NCBI GenBank assembly: GCA_030430565.1
Contig: JAUIKS010000004.1
Span: 1 to 64,000 of the forward strand
DNA: 64,000 nucleotides
Direction of reading: 5' to 3'
From: Polyangia bacterium
GTDB taxonomy: Bacteria > Myxococcota_A > Polyangia > Nannocystales > Nannocystaceae
Shown here: in pieces, positions 8,710 to 16,806 of the stretch
Numbering within the stretch: position 1 is the first letter of the stretch
How the letters are laid out: every line of letters starts with the position of its first letter
The notes under the pieces: generated by a model
The model's input: only the letters and a program-made list of their open reading frames with translations
Databases searched by the model: none
Told to the model about the DNA's origin: nothing
Made by a program: the position numbers and the translations under genes

Positions 8710-11700
8710 TCAGGCCGAGGCGCGCTGCCGGGCGTCGGGGAGGTTGGGGCGGGGGAGCAGGCCGCGCTCGCGCAGATACTCGAGGTAGGTGAGGAGCAGC
8801 TCGCGGTCCATGTTGACGAACTCGATGCCGCTGCCCTCCAGCGCCGCGTCGGTGTTCTCGCAGTGGTAGACGGGCATGTCGCGGTACACGTCCCAGCGCG
8901 TCAGCTGCTCGCCCTCGTGCTCGTAGACGTACTCGGCGAGCGCGGGCAGCAGCGGCATCAGGGCGTGGTCGGGCTTCGCGAGGACCAGCTGGCGCACGCG
9001 CTCGGCCCACTCGCCGTACTCGGTCTGCTCCAGCGCGTAGCCGCACTCTTGGATGAGCTCGAAGAACTCGGTCAGCTCGACGGAGCGACGGTTCGCGCCG
9101 GGGACCAGGTGGAAGCGCTTGCCGACCTGGTCCTCGCGGTGCGCGATGTGGACCAGCGCCGCGCTGGCGTAGTCGACCGTGACGAACTCCTTGCGTTGAC
9201 GCTCGAGCAGCGGGTAGCGCCCCAGCTCGACGCAGCCGCAGATGACCCGGGCCACGAAGTCCTTGATGTTGCAGACGCCGGTGGTGCTGTCGCCGAGGAT
9301 GAAGCCCGAGCGGTAGAGGTTCACGGGCAGGCCGCGGCGCTGCGCCTCGAAGATGATCTGCTCCGAGACCCACTTGCTCTGGCTGTAGCCCATGTCGAGG
9401 TGCAGGTACTCGGCGCTCGGGCCGATGTCGGTGTCCTCGTACACGTCCTTCACGTCCTGCAGCAGGCCGTTGGGGCCGAACAGGCTGATCGTCGAGAGGT
9501 GGTGGAAGGTCTTGATCCGGCTGTGGAAGGCGAAGCGGATCATCTCGACCGTGCCGTCGACGTTGGTCGGCTTGTGCCACGAGTAGGGCTCGACGTAGTT
9601 GACGTGCGCGGCGCTGTGGAAGATCGTGTCGATCTTGCCGGCGAGCTCGATGTAGTCCTGGCGGGGGATCCCGAGGCCCTTCGTGGCGAGGTCACCGGGG
9701 ACCGCGATGACGCGCGCGGCGTACGAGTCTTTCCAGACGCCGTAGTGCCGCATGTTGTCGCGCAGGCGCTTCATGCCGGCGTCAGCGTCGGCGGCGCGGA
9801 CGAGGCAGTAGACGGTGGCGTCTGTCTTATCGAGCAGGTCTCGCACGATCCAGGGCGCGAGGAAGCCGGTCGCGCCGGTCACGAGCACCTGGTCGGGGGC
9901 GCGCCACTTGTAGGCGGGCGCGTGGGGGTCTGGCTGCACGCGCGGATCGAGATGTGCCTCTTTGTTCAGATCGACATGCGAGATCTCCTCGGTGTCGATC
10001 TCGGAGCCGGCGAGCAGCTCGTCGACCTGCCGCGCGAGCCGCTTGACCGTCGCGTTCTCGAAGAACAGGTGGGTGAAGACGTTCGTGTCGAAGCGCTCCT
10101 GGATGCGCAGCAGCTGCTGCGCGGCCAGCAGCGAGGTCCCGCCGAGCTCGCCCCAGTCGGCCTCGATCGAGACGCGCTCGACGCCGAGCAGCTCGGCCCA
10201 GAGCGCGGCGATGAAGCGCTCGGTCTCGGTCGCGGGCGCGACGTAGGCGCCCACGTCGTCCATCGCCAGGAGCTCCTGCGCGGCGAGGCGCTTGCGGTCG
10301 ACCTTGCGGTTGTTGGTCAGCGGCATCCGCTCGAGCACGGCGTAGGCCGAGGGGTGCATGTAGGGCGGCAGCGCGCTGTGCAGGCGACGGCGCAGGCTCG
10401 AGATCTCGGCGACCGCGTCGCGGCAACGCGCGGGCCGGCCGAGCGCGGCGTCCTTGGGCACGATGTAGGCGACGAGGCGCTTGCTGTCGGTCACGTCGTC
10501 GAGCGCGAGCACGACGACCTCGGCGACGAGCGGGTCGTCTTGCAGCACCGCCTCGATGTCGCCGAGCTCGACGCGGAAGCTGCGGATCTTCACCTGGTTG
10601 TCGGCGCGCCCGATAAAGTCGACGACGCCGCTCGGCAGCCAGCGGCCGAGGTCACCGGAGCGGTAGAGCCGCTCGCCGGGCGTGAAGGGGTCGTCGATAA
10701 ATTTCTGTGCGGTCAGCTCCGGTCGGTTCACGTAGCCGCGCGCGACGCCCGTGCCGCCGATGTAGATCTCGCCGCGCTCGCCGACGGGGACGGGCCTGAG
10801 CTCGTCGTCGAGGATGTGGATGGTCGAGCCGTTGAAGGGGCGGCCGATCGGGATCGAGGCGGCGTCGTCGGTGACCTCGGTGATGACGTGGAAGGTGGCG
10901 AAGGCGGAGGTCTCGGTCGGCCCGTAGCCGTTGATGATGGTGCGCGGGGCGCCGTGGTCGAGCACGCGCTTGATCCAGCGCGGCACGAGGGCCTCGCCGC
11001 CGACGACGACCGCCTCGAGGGGCGCGAAGGCGTCGGGGCGTACGCGCGAGACGTGGTTGAAGACCGCGGTGGTGATGAGCATGGTCGTCAGCCGCTCGCG
11101 CTTGATGAACTCGGCCAGCGCGGAGGGGTCGAGCATCATGTCGCGCGAGACGCCGATGAGCAGCGCGCCGTTGAGCAGCGCGGTCCAGACCTCGTGCGCG
11201 AACACGTCGAAGGAGGGGTTGGTCACCTGCGAGACCCGGCTGCGGTAGTCGACCGGCATGTGCTTGGTGTGCATGAGCCGGGTGATGCCGCGGTTGAGCA
11301 CCTCGATGCCCTTGGGTCGACCGGTGGAGCCCGAGGTGTAGCGGATGTAGAGGCGGGACTCGCCGGTCGCGATCGCGCGGGTGTTGTGGGCCGGCGCGCG
11401 CGCGAGCTCGAGGGCGTGGGCGTCGATGTTGAGCACGCGCGTCGACGGGGACGCGAACGAGCGCCCCGCGGCGTCGTGGGTCAAGACGAGCGGCGCGCTG
11501 ACCTCCTCGACCATGAACTGGAGGCGCGAGTCGGGCTGCGTGAGGTCCATCGGGATATAGGTCCCGCCGGCCTTGTTGACCGCGAGCAGCGCGACGATGA
11601 GGTCGATCGACGAGCGCATGAACACGCCGACGGGGGTCTCGTGGCCGACGCCGCGCTCGCGCAGCGCGTGGGCGAGCTGGTTGGCGCGGCGGTTGAGCGC

Positions 11701-11910
11701 GGCGTAGGTAATCTGGTCGTCGCCCCACTTGAGCGCCGGGCGGTGCGGGTAGCGGACGACCTGCGACTCGAACAGCGATCCAACGCTTAGGCTCGGCGAC
11801 TCGTCGTCGTGCGTCCACGCGGCGGGGACCGTGTCTCCAGGTCGTACATCGTCCATATCGTTCACGAGCGCGAGGTGATCGCGGGGAGAGAAGGCGTAGG
11901 GAGTGTTCAT
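8710..11910 (-). CDS. NRPS-like adenylation-carrier-thioester reductase (A-T-R)
   Basis: This 1066-residue enzyme activates one amino acid as an adenylate, loads it on a carrier domain and releases it reductively. The A domain shows YTSGSTGRPKG (from Y191), FDVFAHEVW, NGYGPTE, YRSGDLGRW, GRADNQVKIRSFRVELGD and NRKVDRKRL. The carrier site is LGGTSLLA with phosphopantetheine serine S593. The C-terminal reductase has the NAD(P)H motif TGATGFLAP and catalytic YSQSK (Y842, K846). There is no condensation domain, so a single residue is probably reduced to an aldehyde or alcohol. By hand alignment to GrsA I read the specificity code as DVHLVGGAFK; I do not recognise its substrate, but D235 fits an alpha-amino acid. 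The ATG at 11910 is preferred over an in-frame start at 11976 because the extra 22 residues are low complexity. Confidence 0.93.
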   Translation of the reverse strand: MNTPYAFSPRDHLALVNDMDDVRPGDTVPAAWTHDDESPSLSVGSLFESQVVRYPHRPALKWGDDQITYAALNRRANQLAHALRERGVGHETPVGVFMRSSIDLIVALLAVNKAGGTYIPMDLTQPDSRLQFMVEEVSAPLVLTHDAAGRSFASPSTRVLNIDAHALELARAPAHNTRAIATGESRLYIRYTSGSTGRPKGIEVLNRGITRLMHTKHMPVDYRSRVSQVTNPSFDVFAHEVWTALLNGALLIGVSRDMMLDPSALAEFIKRERLTTMLITTAVFNHVSRVRPDAFAPLEAVVVGGEALVPRWIKRVLDHGAPRTIINGYGPTETSAFATFHVITEVTDDAASIPIGRPFNGSTIHILDDELRPVPVGERGEIYIGGTGVARGYVNRPELTAQKFIDDPFTPGERLYRSGDLGRWLPSGVVDFIGRADNQVKIRSFRVELGDIEAVLQDDPLVAEVVVLALDDVTDSKRLVAYIVPKDAALGRPARCRDAVAEISSLRRRLHSALPPYMHPSAYAVLERMPLTNNRKVDRKRLAAQELLAMDDVGAYVAPATETERFIAALWAELLGVERVSIEADWGELGGTSLLAAQQLLRIQERFDTNVFTHLFFENATVKRLARQVDELLAGSEIDTEEISHVDLNKEAHLDPRVQPDPHAPAYKWRAPDQVLVTGATGFLAPWIVRDLLDKTDATVYCLVRAADADAGMKRLRDNMRHYGVWKDSYAARVIAVPGDLATKGLGIPRQDYIELAGKIDTIFHSAAHVNYVEPYSWHKPTNVDGTVEMIRFAFHSRIKTFHHLSTISLFGPNGLLQDVKDVYEDTDIGPSAEYLHLDMGYSQSKWVSEQIIFEAQRRGLPVNLYRSGFILGDSTTGVCNIKDFVARVICGCVELGRYPLLERQRKEFVTVDYASAALVHIAHREDQVGKRFHLVPGANRRSVELTEFFELIQECGYALEQTEYGEWAERVRQLVLAKPDHALMPLLPALAEYVYEHEGEQLTRWDVYRDMPVYHCENTDAALEGSGIEFVNMDRELLLTYLEYLRERGLLPRPNLPDARQRASA

Positions 11911-12125
11911 CTGGGCGGCCTTTATGCGAGGGGTGCGGGGATTGGGGGTAGATCGAGGGGGTGGCGCTCGAGACACGTCGCCCTCGCCGGGCGTCGGCGA
12001 GCTCGGGCGTGGCCCCGCGCGGGGCGCGGGAGCGCGCGTACGGAGGGTCTCGCGCCGCGGGGGCGGTGACTGATGCGTTGGGTGTCGGCGACTCAGCGCG
12101 TCGCGCGGGTCGCGTTAGCGAATCA

Positions 12126-12141
12126 GTAGAGATGTCTCTAC
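12126..12141. promoter_or_regulatory. Perfect palindrome, candidate operator
   Basis: GTAGAGATGTCTCTAC has perfect 7-bp arms and a 2-bp centre. It lies 216 bp upstream of the NRPS-like start. It contains the half-site ATGTCTC that also forms the palindrome at 53686-53701. The binding protein is unknown. Confidence 0.45.
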
Positions 12142-12224
12142 AGTCATATGATTCCCGTCGGCGCGGGCGGGCCCGGGCGGCGGTCCTCGTCGGGCGGAGG
12201 TCGGTCTCAGCGTCCTCATATTAG

Positions 12225-12257
12225 GAGTAGCGACCGACCCCGAAGTTATTCAGCGCG
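12225..12257 (-). promoter_or_regulatory. Shared upstream element, copy in front of the NRPS-like gene
   Basis: Ungapped comparison with 13802-13834 gives 25 identical positions of 33, including a common GCGACCG core and TTCA(G/A)CGCG end. Both copies lie on the upstream side of a minus-strand gene of the same cluster. It could be a regulator site or conserved promoter. No function has been shown. Confidence 0.45.
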
Positions 12258-12417
12258 CGAGATTTTTCTGCGTGGGCACAATCTCTCAGCGCATTCGAGG
12301 TACGCGGCTGGGGGCGTCAGCCACCAGCTCGGCGAGCGCTGGGGCTCGCGCGCTTGGGCTCGTCGGCCTCCGCCGCGGCCGCGGCCGCGGCCGCAGTTGT
12401 CCGCTGGTGACGTCAGG

Positions 12418-13614
12418 TCAAACCGCGCGTCGCGAGACGCGGGGCTGCGCGCCCTCGTCGCGCGCCCTGCCCATGCGCGCGAGCACGGCCGACACGGTCT
12501 CTTCGGACTTGCCGAAGCACACGCGGACAAATCTCTTCCCGCGCGCGGAGTCGGCGAAGAACAGTCGCCCCGGGGCGACGAGCACGCCCGTGCGGCGCAG
12601 CAGCGCGGCGGCGAAGTCGAGGTCCTCGGGCTGCGCGGTGCCGCTGATGTCGGCGCAGAAGAACACGCCGCCGCTGCACGGCAGCACGCGCGCGCCGAGG
12701 GACTCGAAGGCGGCCGTGAGCGCGCGGAGGTGCCCGAGGTACTTCGCTCGCCGCGCGCGCTGCAGCGCGTCGCCGCGCTGGAGGGCCGCGAGCGCGCCGT
12801 GCTGGAGCGGCGCGGGCGCGCCGAGCGTGGACGCGTCATGGAACGCGCGCAGCCGCGTGGTCAACGGCGCGGCGGCGACCACGAAGCCGAGCCGCCAGCC
12901 GGAGATCGCGTAGGACTTGGAGACGCCGTGGATGCTGACGATGTTGCCGTAGGTGTCGGTGAGGGACCACGACGGCGTGTAGGCGCCCCGGTAGACGAAG
13001 TCGCTGTAGACCTCGTCGACGATGAGCGTCGCGCCCCAGCGCGCGCAGCTCTCGGCGATCCTGCGCAGGTCCTGCTCGCTGTAGAGCTTGCCGCTCGGGT
13101 TCTCGGGGTTGGCGATCAGCACGGCGCGGGTCCGCGGCCCCATCGCGGCGTCGAGCGCGTCGAAGTCGATCGACCAGTCCGGCTCGAGCAAGGGGACGTG
13201 GACGACGCGGGCGCGCAGGAGCAGCGCGGTGCTCACGTGGTGCAGGAAGCTCGGGTCGAAGACGACGAGCTCGTCGCCGGCGTCGAGCAGCGCCGAGAGC
13301 ACGCAGAACACGCCGCCGGTGACGCCGCAGGTCACGGTCAGCTCGCGCTCCGGATCGACCGGTTGGCCCCAGGCGCGCGCGAGGTGTTCGCTCGCGGCGC
13401 GCCGCAGCTCGAGGACGCCGTAGATGTCGCCGTACTGGTTCTTGCGACCGCGCAGCGCCGCGATCGCGGCCTCGATCGCCTCCTCGGGCGGCGGGTCCGG
13501 CGGGACCCCGAGCGCGATATCGATGATGTCCGGGTTGCGCGCGAAGCGGTAGAGGTTCGGTACGTTCGCCAGGGTCTCGGCGGTGAACATCGGCGGGGTC
13601 GAGGTGTGGGGCAT
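12418..13614 (-). CDS. PLP-dependent aminotransferase (class I/II)
   Basis: This 398-residue protein is a fold-type I aminotransferase that moves an amino group between an amino acid and a keto or aldehyde acceptor. Visible motifs are the substrate-side YGDIYGVLELR, ANPENPSG, the cofactor-binding DEVYSDF, and the PLP lysine K233 in GVSKSYAISGWRLGF. The start at 13614 (MPHTS) is preferred over the longer frame to 13830, whose extra 72 residues are unordered and overlap a likely promoter. It is the first gene of the minus-strand biosynthetic block, 507 bp before the NRPS-like gene. It could supply the amino acid substrate or convert the released aldehyde to an amine. Both are inference. Confidence 0.92.
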   Translation of the reverse strand: MPHTSTPPMFTAETLANVPNLYRFARNPDIIDIALGVPPDPPPEEAIEAAIAALRGRKNQYGDIYGVLELRRAASEHLARAWGQPVDPERELTVTCGVTGGVFCVLSALLDAGDELVVFDPSFLHHVSTALLLRARVVHVPLLEPDWSIDFDALDAAMGPRTRAVLIANPENPSGKLYSEQDLRRIAESCARWGATLIVDEVYSDFVYRGAYTPSWSLTDTYGNIVSIHGVSKSYAISGWRLGFVVAAAPLTTRLRAFHDASTLGAPAPLQHGALAALQRGDALQRARRAKYLGHLRALTAAFESLGARVLPCSGGVFFCADISGTAQPEDLDFAAALLRRTGVLVAPGRLFFADSARGKRFVRVCFGKSEETVSAVLARMGRARDEGAQPRVSRRAV

Positions 13615-13801
13615 CGATAGCTCGCGTGGGCGTAGGCGGTCGTCGCGGCGCCCCGATTGACGCGGCGCGGAGGAGCTCCGCGGCGTGACGAGCGGGTCGC
13701 GCGTGAAGACCGTGTATATGCGTGGTGTCATCGACGCGGGCCCGGCGTCGGGCCCCGTCGACGACGACGCGCTTGGTGCCGGTTTGTCGGCTTCATAGAA
13801 A

Positions 13802-13834
13802 GAGTCGCGACCGCGCCGAAAATTGTTCAACGCG
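13802..13834 (-). promoter_or_regulatory. Shared upstream element, copy in front of the aminotransferase gene
   Basis: Partner of 12225-12257 (25/33 identical, with some further similarity around a TCATA block just to the left of both). It lies about 190-220 bp upstream of the aminotransferase start on the minus strand. On the minus strand it contains TTGAACAATTTT. Confidence 0.45.
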
Positions 13835-14171
13835 GTTATGAATAGTGATGACTAAAAAGACAGGTTAGTGGAGACGCTCTCGGCGCGAGCGCGGATCCGC
13901 GTCGCGTCGCGCCCGATCGCGCGCGGCGCGACGGCGGAACGGCGCGCGGCCGCGAGCGGCTTCTGTAGCGATTTTAGGTGGTTAGCGAGGCTGCGTGGTG
14001 TTCAAGCCGAAGGTGGGTCTGCGTCGTGCACCGAACCGGGCACGATAGCACTTTCCGTCGCCCGACGTCGGCAGGGTGAGCGTCTCAGGTCGGGCACGGG
14101 GCGCGCTCGCGCGAGCTCTCGGCGACGCCCGCGGGCCCGCCCCCGCGGCGCGGCTCCAGAGAGAACAGTGT

Positions 14172-14187
14172 ATGTCCCGTGAGACAT
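14172..14187. promoter_or_regulatory. 16-bp near-palindrome, twin of the site at 53686
   Basis: ATGTCCCGTGAGACAT has 7-bp arms with one mismatch and a GT centre. It differs from the perfect palindrome at 53686-53701 at a single base. It lies about 100 bp upstream of a lipoprotein start. Sharing between two lipoprotein promoters suggests one regulator; that is inference. Confidence 0.5.
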
Positions 14188-14285
14188 GTTATATGGATGC
14201 GCCTCATCGGCGCGGACCCGCGGCGCGGCTCGCAGACGTCGGCGTCGCGTTGACGGTCCGCGCGTCGCGGCCGTATCGTGTCGTC

Positions 14286-15677
14286 GTGCTACGGGAACCC
14301 TCTACGCTCGTGTTCGCCGCGTTCGCGGCCCTGATGATCGGCTGCGGCGACGACGGCGGCGGGACGGCGAGCGACGCCGGATCGAGCGGCGAGACGGCGA
14401 CGCCCACGAGCACGGCGGGCCCCGCGAGTTCGTCCTCCACGAGCGCGGGCACCGAGACTGGCAGCGGCGCGAGCGAGTCGGGCTCGACGACCACCAGCGA
14501 CGGCTCGACGAGCGAGGTCTCGACCAGCGCGGGCACCTCGGACGGCATCAAGTTCGATGTCGCCGAGATGCCCGACGTGCCGGGCACCGGCTGCGGGCTG
14601 GTCAACTGCGGCGAGTCGGACTGGAGCTACATCTGGATCGCCAACAGCTCCGAGAGCACCGTCAGCAAGATCAACACGCGCACGCTGGTCGAGGAGGGGC
14701 GCTACCTGACGCGGGAGACGCCGGGGAACCCGTCGCGCACCTCGGTCAGCATCGACGGGCGCGCGGTCGCGGTCGCCAATCGCAACGGCGGGATCATCAA
14801 GATCTGGGCGCGCCCGGAGGACTGCGCGGGCCCCAACACCTCGACGGGACCTGACGACGTCAAGCCCTGGGGCGAGGATGACTGCGTGGCCTGGTTCACC
14901 GACTTCCCCGAGGCCGCGAGCCAGCGCCCGGTCGCGTGGACCTCGGGCATCTGGAGCGAGGACACCTGCCAATGGGAAGATCAGAAGATCTGGACGGGCG
15001 AGGGCCGCGGCCCAGGCAACGGCTTCTGCGACGACACCAAGATCTACGTGCACCGGCTCAACGGGGACACCGGCGCGGTCGAGGAGACGGTCGAGCTCAA
15101 CTACCCGTGCACGACCTTCGGCATCTACGGCGGCGTCGTCGACTCGAAGAACGACTTCTGGATCACGCGGCTGTTTGAGGGGAACCCGGGCGCGCTGCGG
15201 ATCGACTACGAGACGCTGACCCACGACGAGGCGCCGTCGTTTTACGGCTACGGGATCACCGTCGATCACGAGGGCAAGATCTGGGGCGGCACGGGGGCGC
15301 CGGGCAAGTGGGACCCGATGGCGCAGACCTGGACGACCGCGATGGGGAACGTCAACAACGTCGGCGTCGGCCTCGCGGAGGACCAGCAAGATCGGATGTG
15401 GGTCGGGATGTACGGCGGGATCCAGGCGATCGACGTGGTCGACATGACGATGCTCGACGCCGTGATGTTCGAGGGCGAGATGGCGCAGTGCAAGGGCATC
15501 AGCGTCGACGTCGACGGCTACATCTGGGCGGTCCCGGACTCGCAGGATCGGGCCTACAAGGTCGATCCCGACACGCTCGAGTACGAGATGATCACGGGCC
15601 TCGTCGGCGCGTACACCTACTCGGACATGACGGGCGGGGCGCTCAAGAGCGTGACCTGCAACCCGCCGAACGGCTGA
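14286..15677 (+). CDS. Secreted lipoprotein with beta-propeller-like repeats
   Basis: The predicted 463-residue protein starts with a lipoprotein signal ending LMIGC (C20), then a Ser/Thr/Gly-rich linker to about residue 85. The globular part holds repeated stretches such as YIWIANSSESTVSKIN, YGITVDHEGKIWGG and GISVDVDGYIWAVPDSQ. These resemble the blades of streptogramin-lyase/NHL-type propellers. Cysteines are common (GTGCGLVNCG, CTTFG, TCNPP), fitting an exported protein. The GTG at 14286 is chosen because it gives a proper signal peptide; the longer frame back to 14076 adds charged, unlikely sequence. No Shine-Dalgarno supports it, so the exact start is uncertain. A role in surface binding or interaction is possible, but enzyme activity is not shown. 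Confidence 0.75.
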   Translation: MLREPSTLVFAAFAALMIGCGDDGGGTASDAGSSGETATPTSTAGPASSSSTSAGTETGSGASESGSTTTSDGSTSEVSTSAGTSDGIKFDVAEMPDVPGTGCGLVNCGESDWSYIWIANSSESTVSKINTRTLVEEGRYLTRETPGNPSRTSVSIDGRAVAVANRNGGIIKIWARPEDCAGPNTSTGPDDVKPWGEDDCVAWFTDFPEAASQRPVAWTSGIWSEDTCQWEDQKIWTGEGRGPGNGFCDDTKIYVHRLNGDTGAVEETVELNYPCTTFGIYGGVVDSKNDFWITRLFEGNPGALRIDYETLTHDEAPSFYGYGITVDHEGKIWGGTGAPGKWDPMAQTWTTAMGNVNNVGVGLAEDQQDRMWVGMYGGIQAIDVVDMTMLDAVMFEGEMAQCKGISVDVDGYIWAVPDSQDRAYKVDPDTLEYEMITGLVGAYTYSDMTGGALKSVTCNPPNG

Positions 15678-15822
15678 CGACTCGCCGCGCGGATCACCGA
15701 CGATCGTCGTTGACGATACTCATGTACTCCCTCCACGCTCCCTCAAGACGGCGAGCCCGCGGAGGCCGCCGCGCGCGCGTTCTTCGTCTCGCTGCGCCTC
15801 AGCCCGGCGATCCGCGCCGTGC

Positions 15823-16728
15823 CTACGGCGGCCGGGCGTCGCGGTCGTCGGGCCCGGGCGCGAGCGCCAGCGCGGCCTCGACCGCCGCGCGACGCGGCTG
15901 GCTTTTGCGCCAGATCGCGTGGATTTCGAAGCTGACGCGCGCCGCCGGGGGGCGCAGGCAGCGGACGCCGGGCGCCCTGGGGCCGCGGTCGTCGAGCCAC
16001 GGCACGATCGAGTAGCCGAGGCCCGCGCTGACGATCGCCAGGATGATCTCCGCCGAGGTCGCCGACAAGACCCTGCGCGGCTCGCCGATGTGCTCGCGGA
16101 CCGCCGCGAGCTGAAGGGCGTGTTGGCGCAGGCTCGGGTGATAGGCGACGAGCGGGACGTCGCGGAGCGCGGTGAGATCGAGCGCGGCGCCGCGCCTCGC
16201 GAGCGGGTGGTCGCGCGGGAGCGCGAGGAACGGGTAGCTCCGCGCGACGACTCGAGCGGCGCAGAAGCGCGGGATCTTCGGGACGTGATCGATGAGAAGA
16301 TCGGCGCGCCCGTCCCGGAGCCGTTCGAAGTCTGGTTGCTGGAGCTCGGCGAGCTCGACCGCGATCTGAGGATGCTCGCGCCGGAGTCGGCGCAGCCAGG
16401 GCGGGAGCAGCTTCCGGAGCACGAGGCCGGCCGCGTCGATCCGCAGGGTCTCGTGGGCGGGCTCCGTAGCGAGTTCGCGCAGCACCGTCGGCAGACCCTC
16501 GAAGAAGGGCGCGCAGAATCGGTAGAGCCGCTCCCCCGCCGGGGTCAGCCGCATCCGATCCCGGGCCACGCGTTCGAACAGCTCGAGCTCGAGCTCTTCC
16601 TGCAGCTTCTTGACCTGCTGGTACACGCCGGGCTGGCTGATCGGGTAGGGGAACGCCCGGGCCGCGCGCGCGAAACCACCTGTCCTGGCGACCCAGTAGA
16701 AGCCCTCGAGGCGATGAAGCTGCACCAT
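15823..16728 (-). CDS. LysR-family transcriptional regulator
   Basis: The 301-residue protein has the family's N-terminal winged helix-turn-helix (residues 1-60: FYWVARTGGFARAARAF, then QPGVYQQVKKLQEELELELF, then RMRLTPAGERLY) and a periplasmic-binding-like effector domain (about 90-290). Length is typical. It is divergent from the sterol desaturase-like gene, with 78 bp between the starts holding a long imperfect dyad (16741-16778). This is the classical arrangement for a LysR regulator controlling its neighbour and itself. The effector is unknown. The recognition helix sequence is slightly unusual (PYPISQPGV), but the fold pattern is clear. Confidence 0.9.
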   Translation of the reverse strand: MVQLHRLEGFYWVARTGGFARAARAFPYPISQPGVYQQVKKLQEELELELFERVARDRMRLTPAGERLYRFCAPFFEGLPTVLRELATEPAHETLRIDAAGLVLRKLLPPWLRRLRREHPQIAVELAELQQPDFERLRDGRADLLIDHVPKIPRFCAARVVARSYPFLALPRDHPLARRGAALDLTALRDVPLVAYHPSLRQHALQLAAVREHIGEPRRVLSATSAEIILAIVSAGLGYSIVPWLDDRGPRAPGVRCLRPPAARVSFEIHAIWRKSQPRRAAVEAALALAPGPDDRDARPP

Positions 16729-16740
16729 CGACTAATAATT

Positions 16741-16778
16741 ACTGCTTATTGATTTGGTGAAAACAAGTAAGATGCAGT
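16741..16778. promoter_or_regulatory. Imperfect dyad between divergent LysR and desaturase genes
   Basis: Outer arms ACTGC/GCAGT and inner arms TTATTG/CAAGTAA are arranged around an AT-rich centre. The site fills most of the 78-bp divergent gap. AT content is far above the surroundings. It is a likely LysR binding region overlapping both promoters. Confidence 0.5.
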
Positions 16779-16806
16779 TTCTTCGCCGACGGCGTAGCGT
16801 TGACCG

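Larger units (their letters stand above)
11911..12417. other. Intergenic region upstream of the NRPS-like gene
   Basis: These 507 bases hold no supported gene. They include a perfect palindrome at 12126-12141, an element at 12225-12257 that resembles one upstream of the aminotransferase gene, an AT-rich stretch near 12219-12270, and a CCGCGG microsatellite at 12373-12394. On the minus strand CCTAATATGAGG (near 12214-12225) offers a -10-like TAATAT. This is the probable control region of the NRPS-like transcription unit. Confidence 0.5.
13615..14285. other. Divergent intergenic region with candidate control sites
   Basis: These 671 bases separate the aminotransferase (minus) from a lipoprotein gene (plus). 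I see no supported gene. The region holds the shared upstream element (13802-13834), an AT-rich patch at 13817-13866 likely to contain promoter sequence, and a 16-bp near-palindrome at 14172-14187 close to the lipoprotein gene. Confidence 0.5.

Noticed and set aside
8593..11790. 1065-residue plus-strand ORF opposite the NRPS-like gene
   Set aside because: No motif; exact antisense of a gene with all A-T-R signatures. Long antisense ORFs are expected at this GC content.
12373..12394. CCGCGG microsatellite of about 3.7 units
   Set aside because: Such GC-only runs are frequent by chance in this genome; no function suggested by position beyond a gene end.
15698..15709. CGACGATCGTCG palindrome after the propeller-like lipoprotein gene
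   Set aside because: Twelve bases of common GC-rich words; too short to call a terminator or operator.
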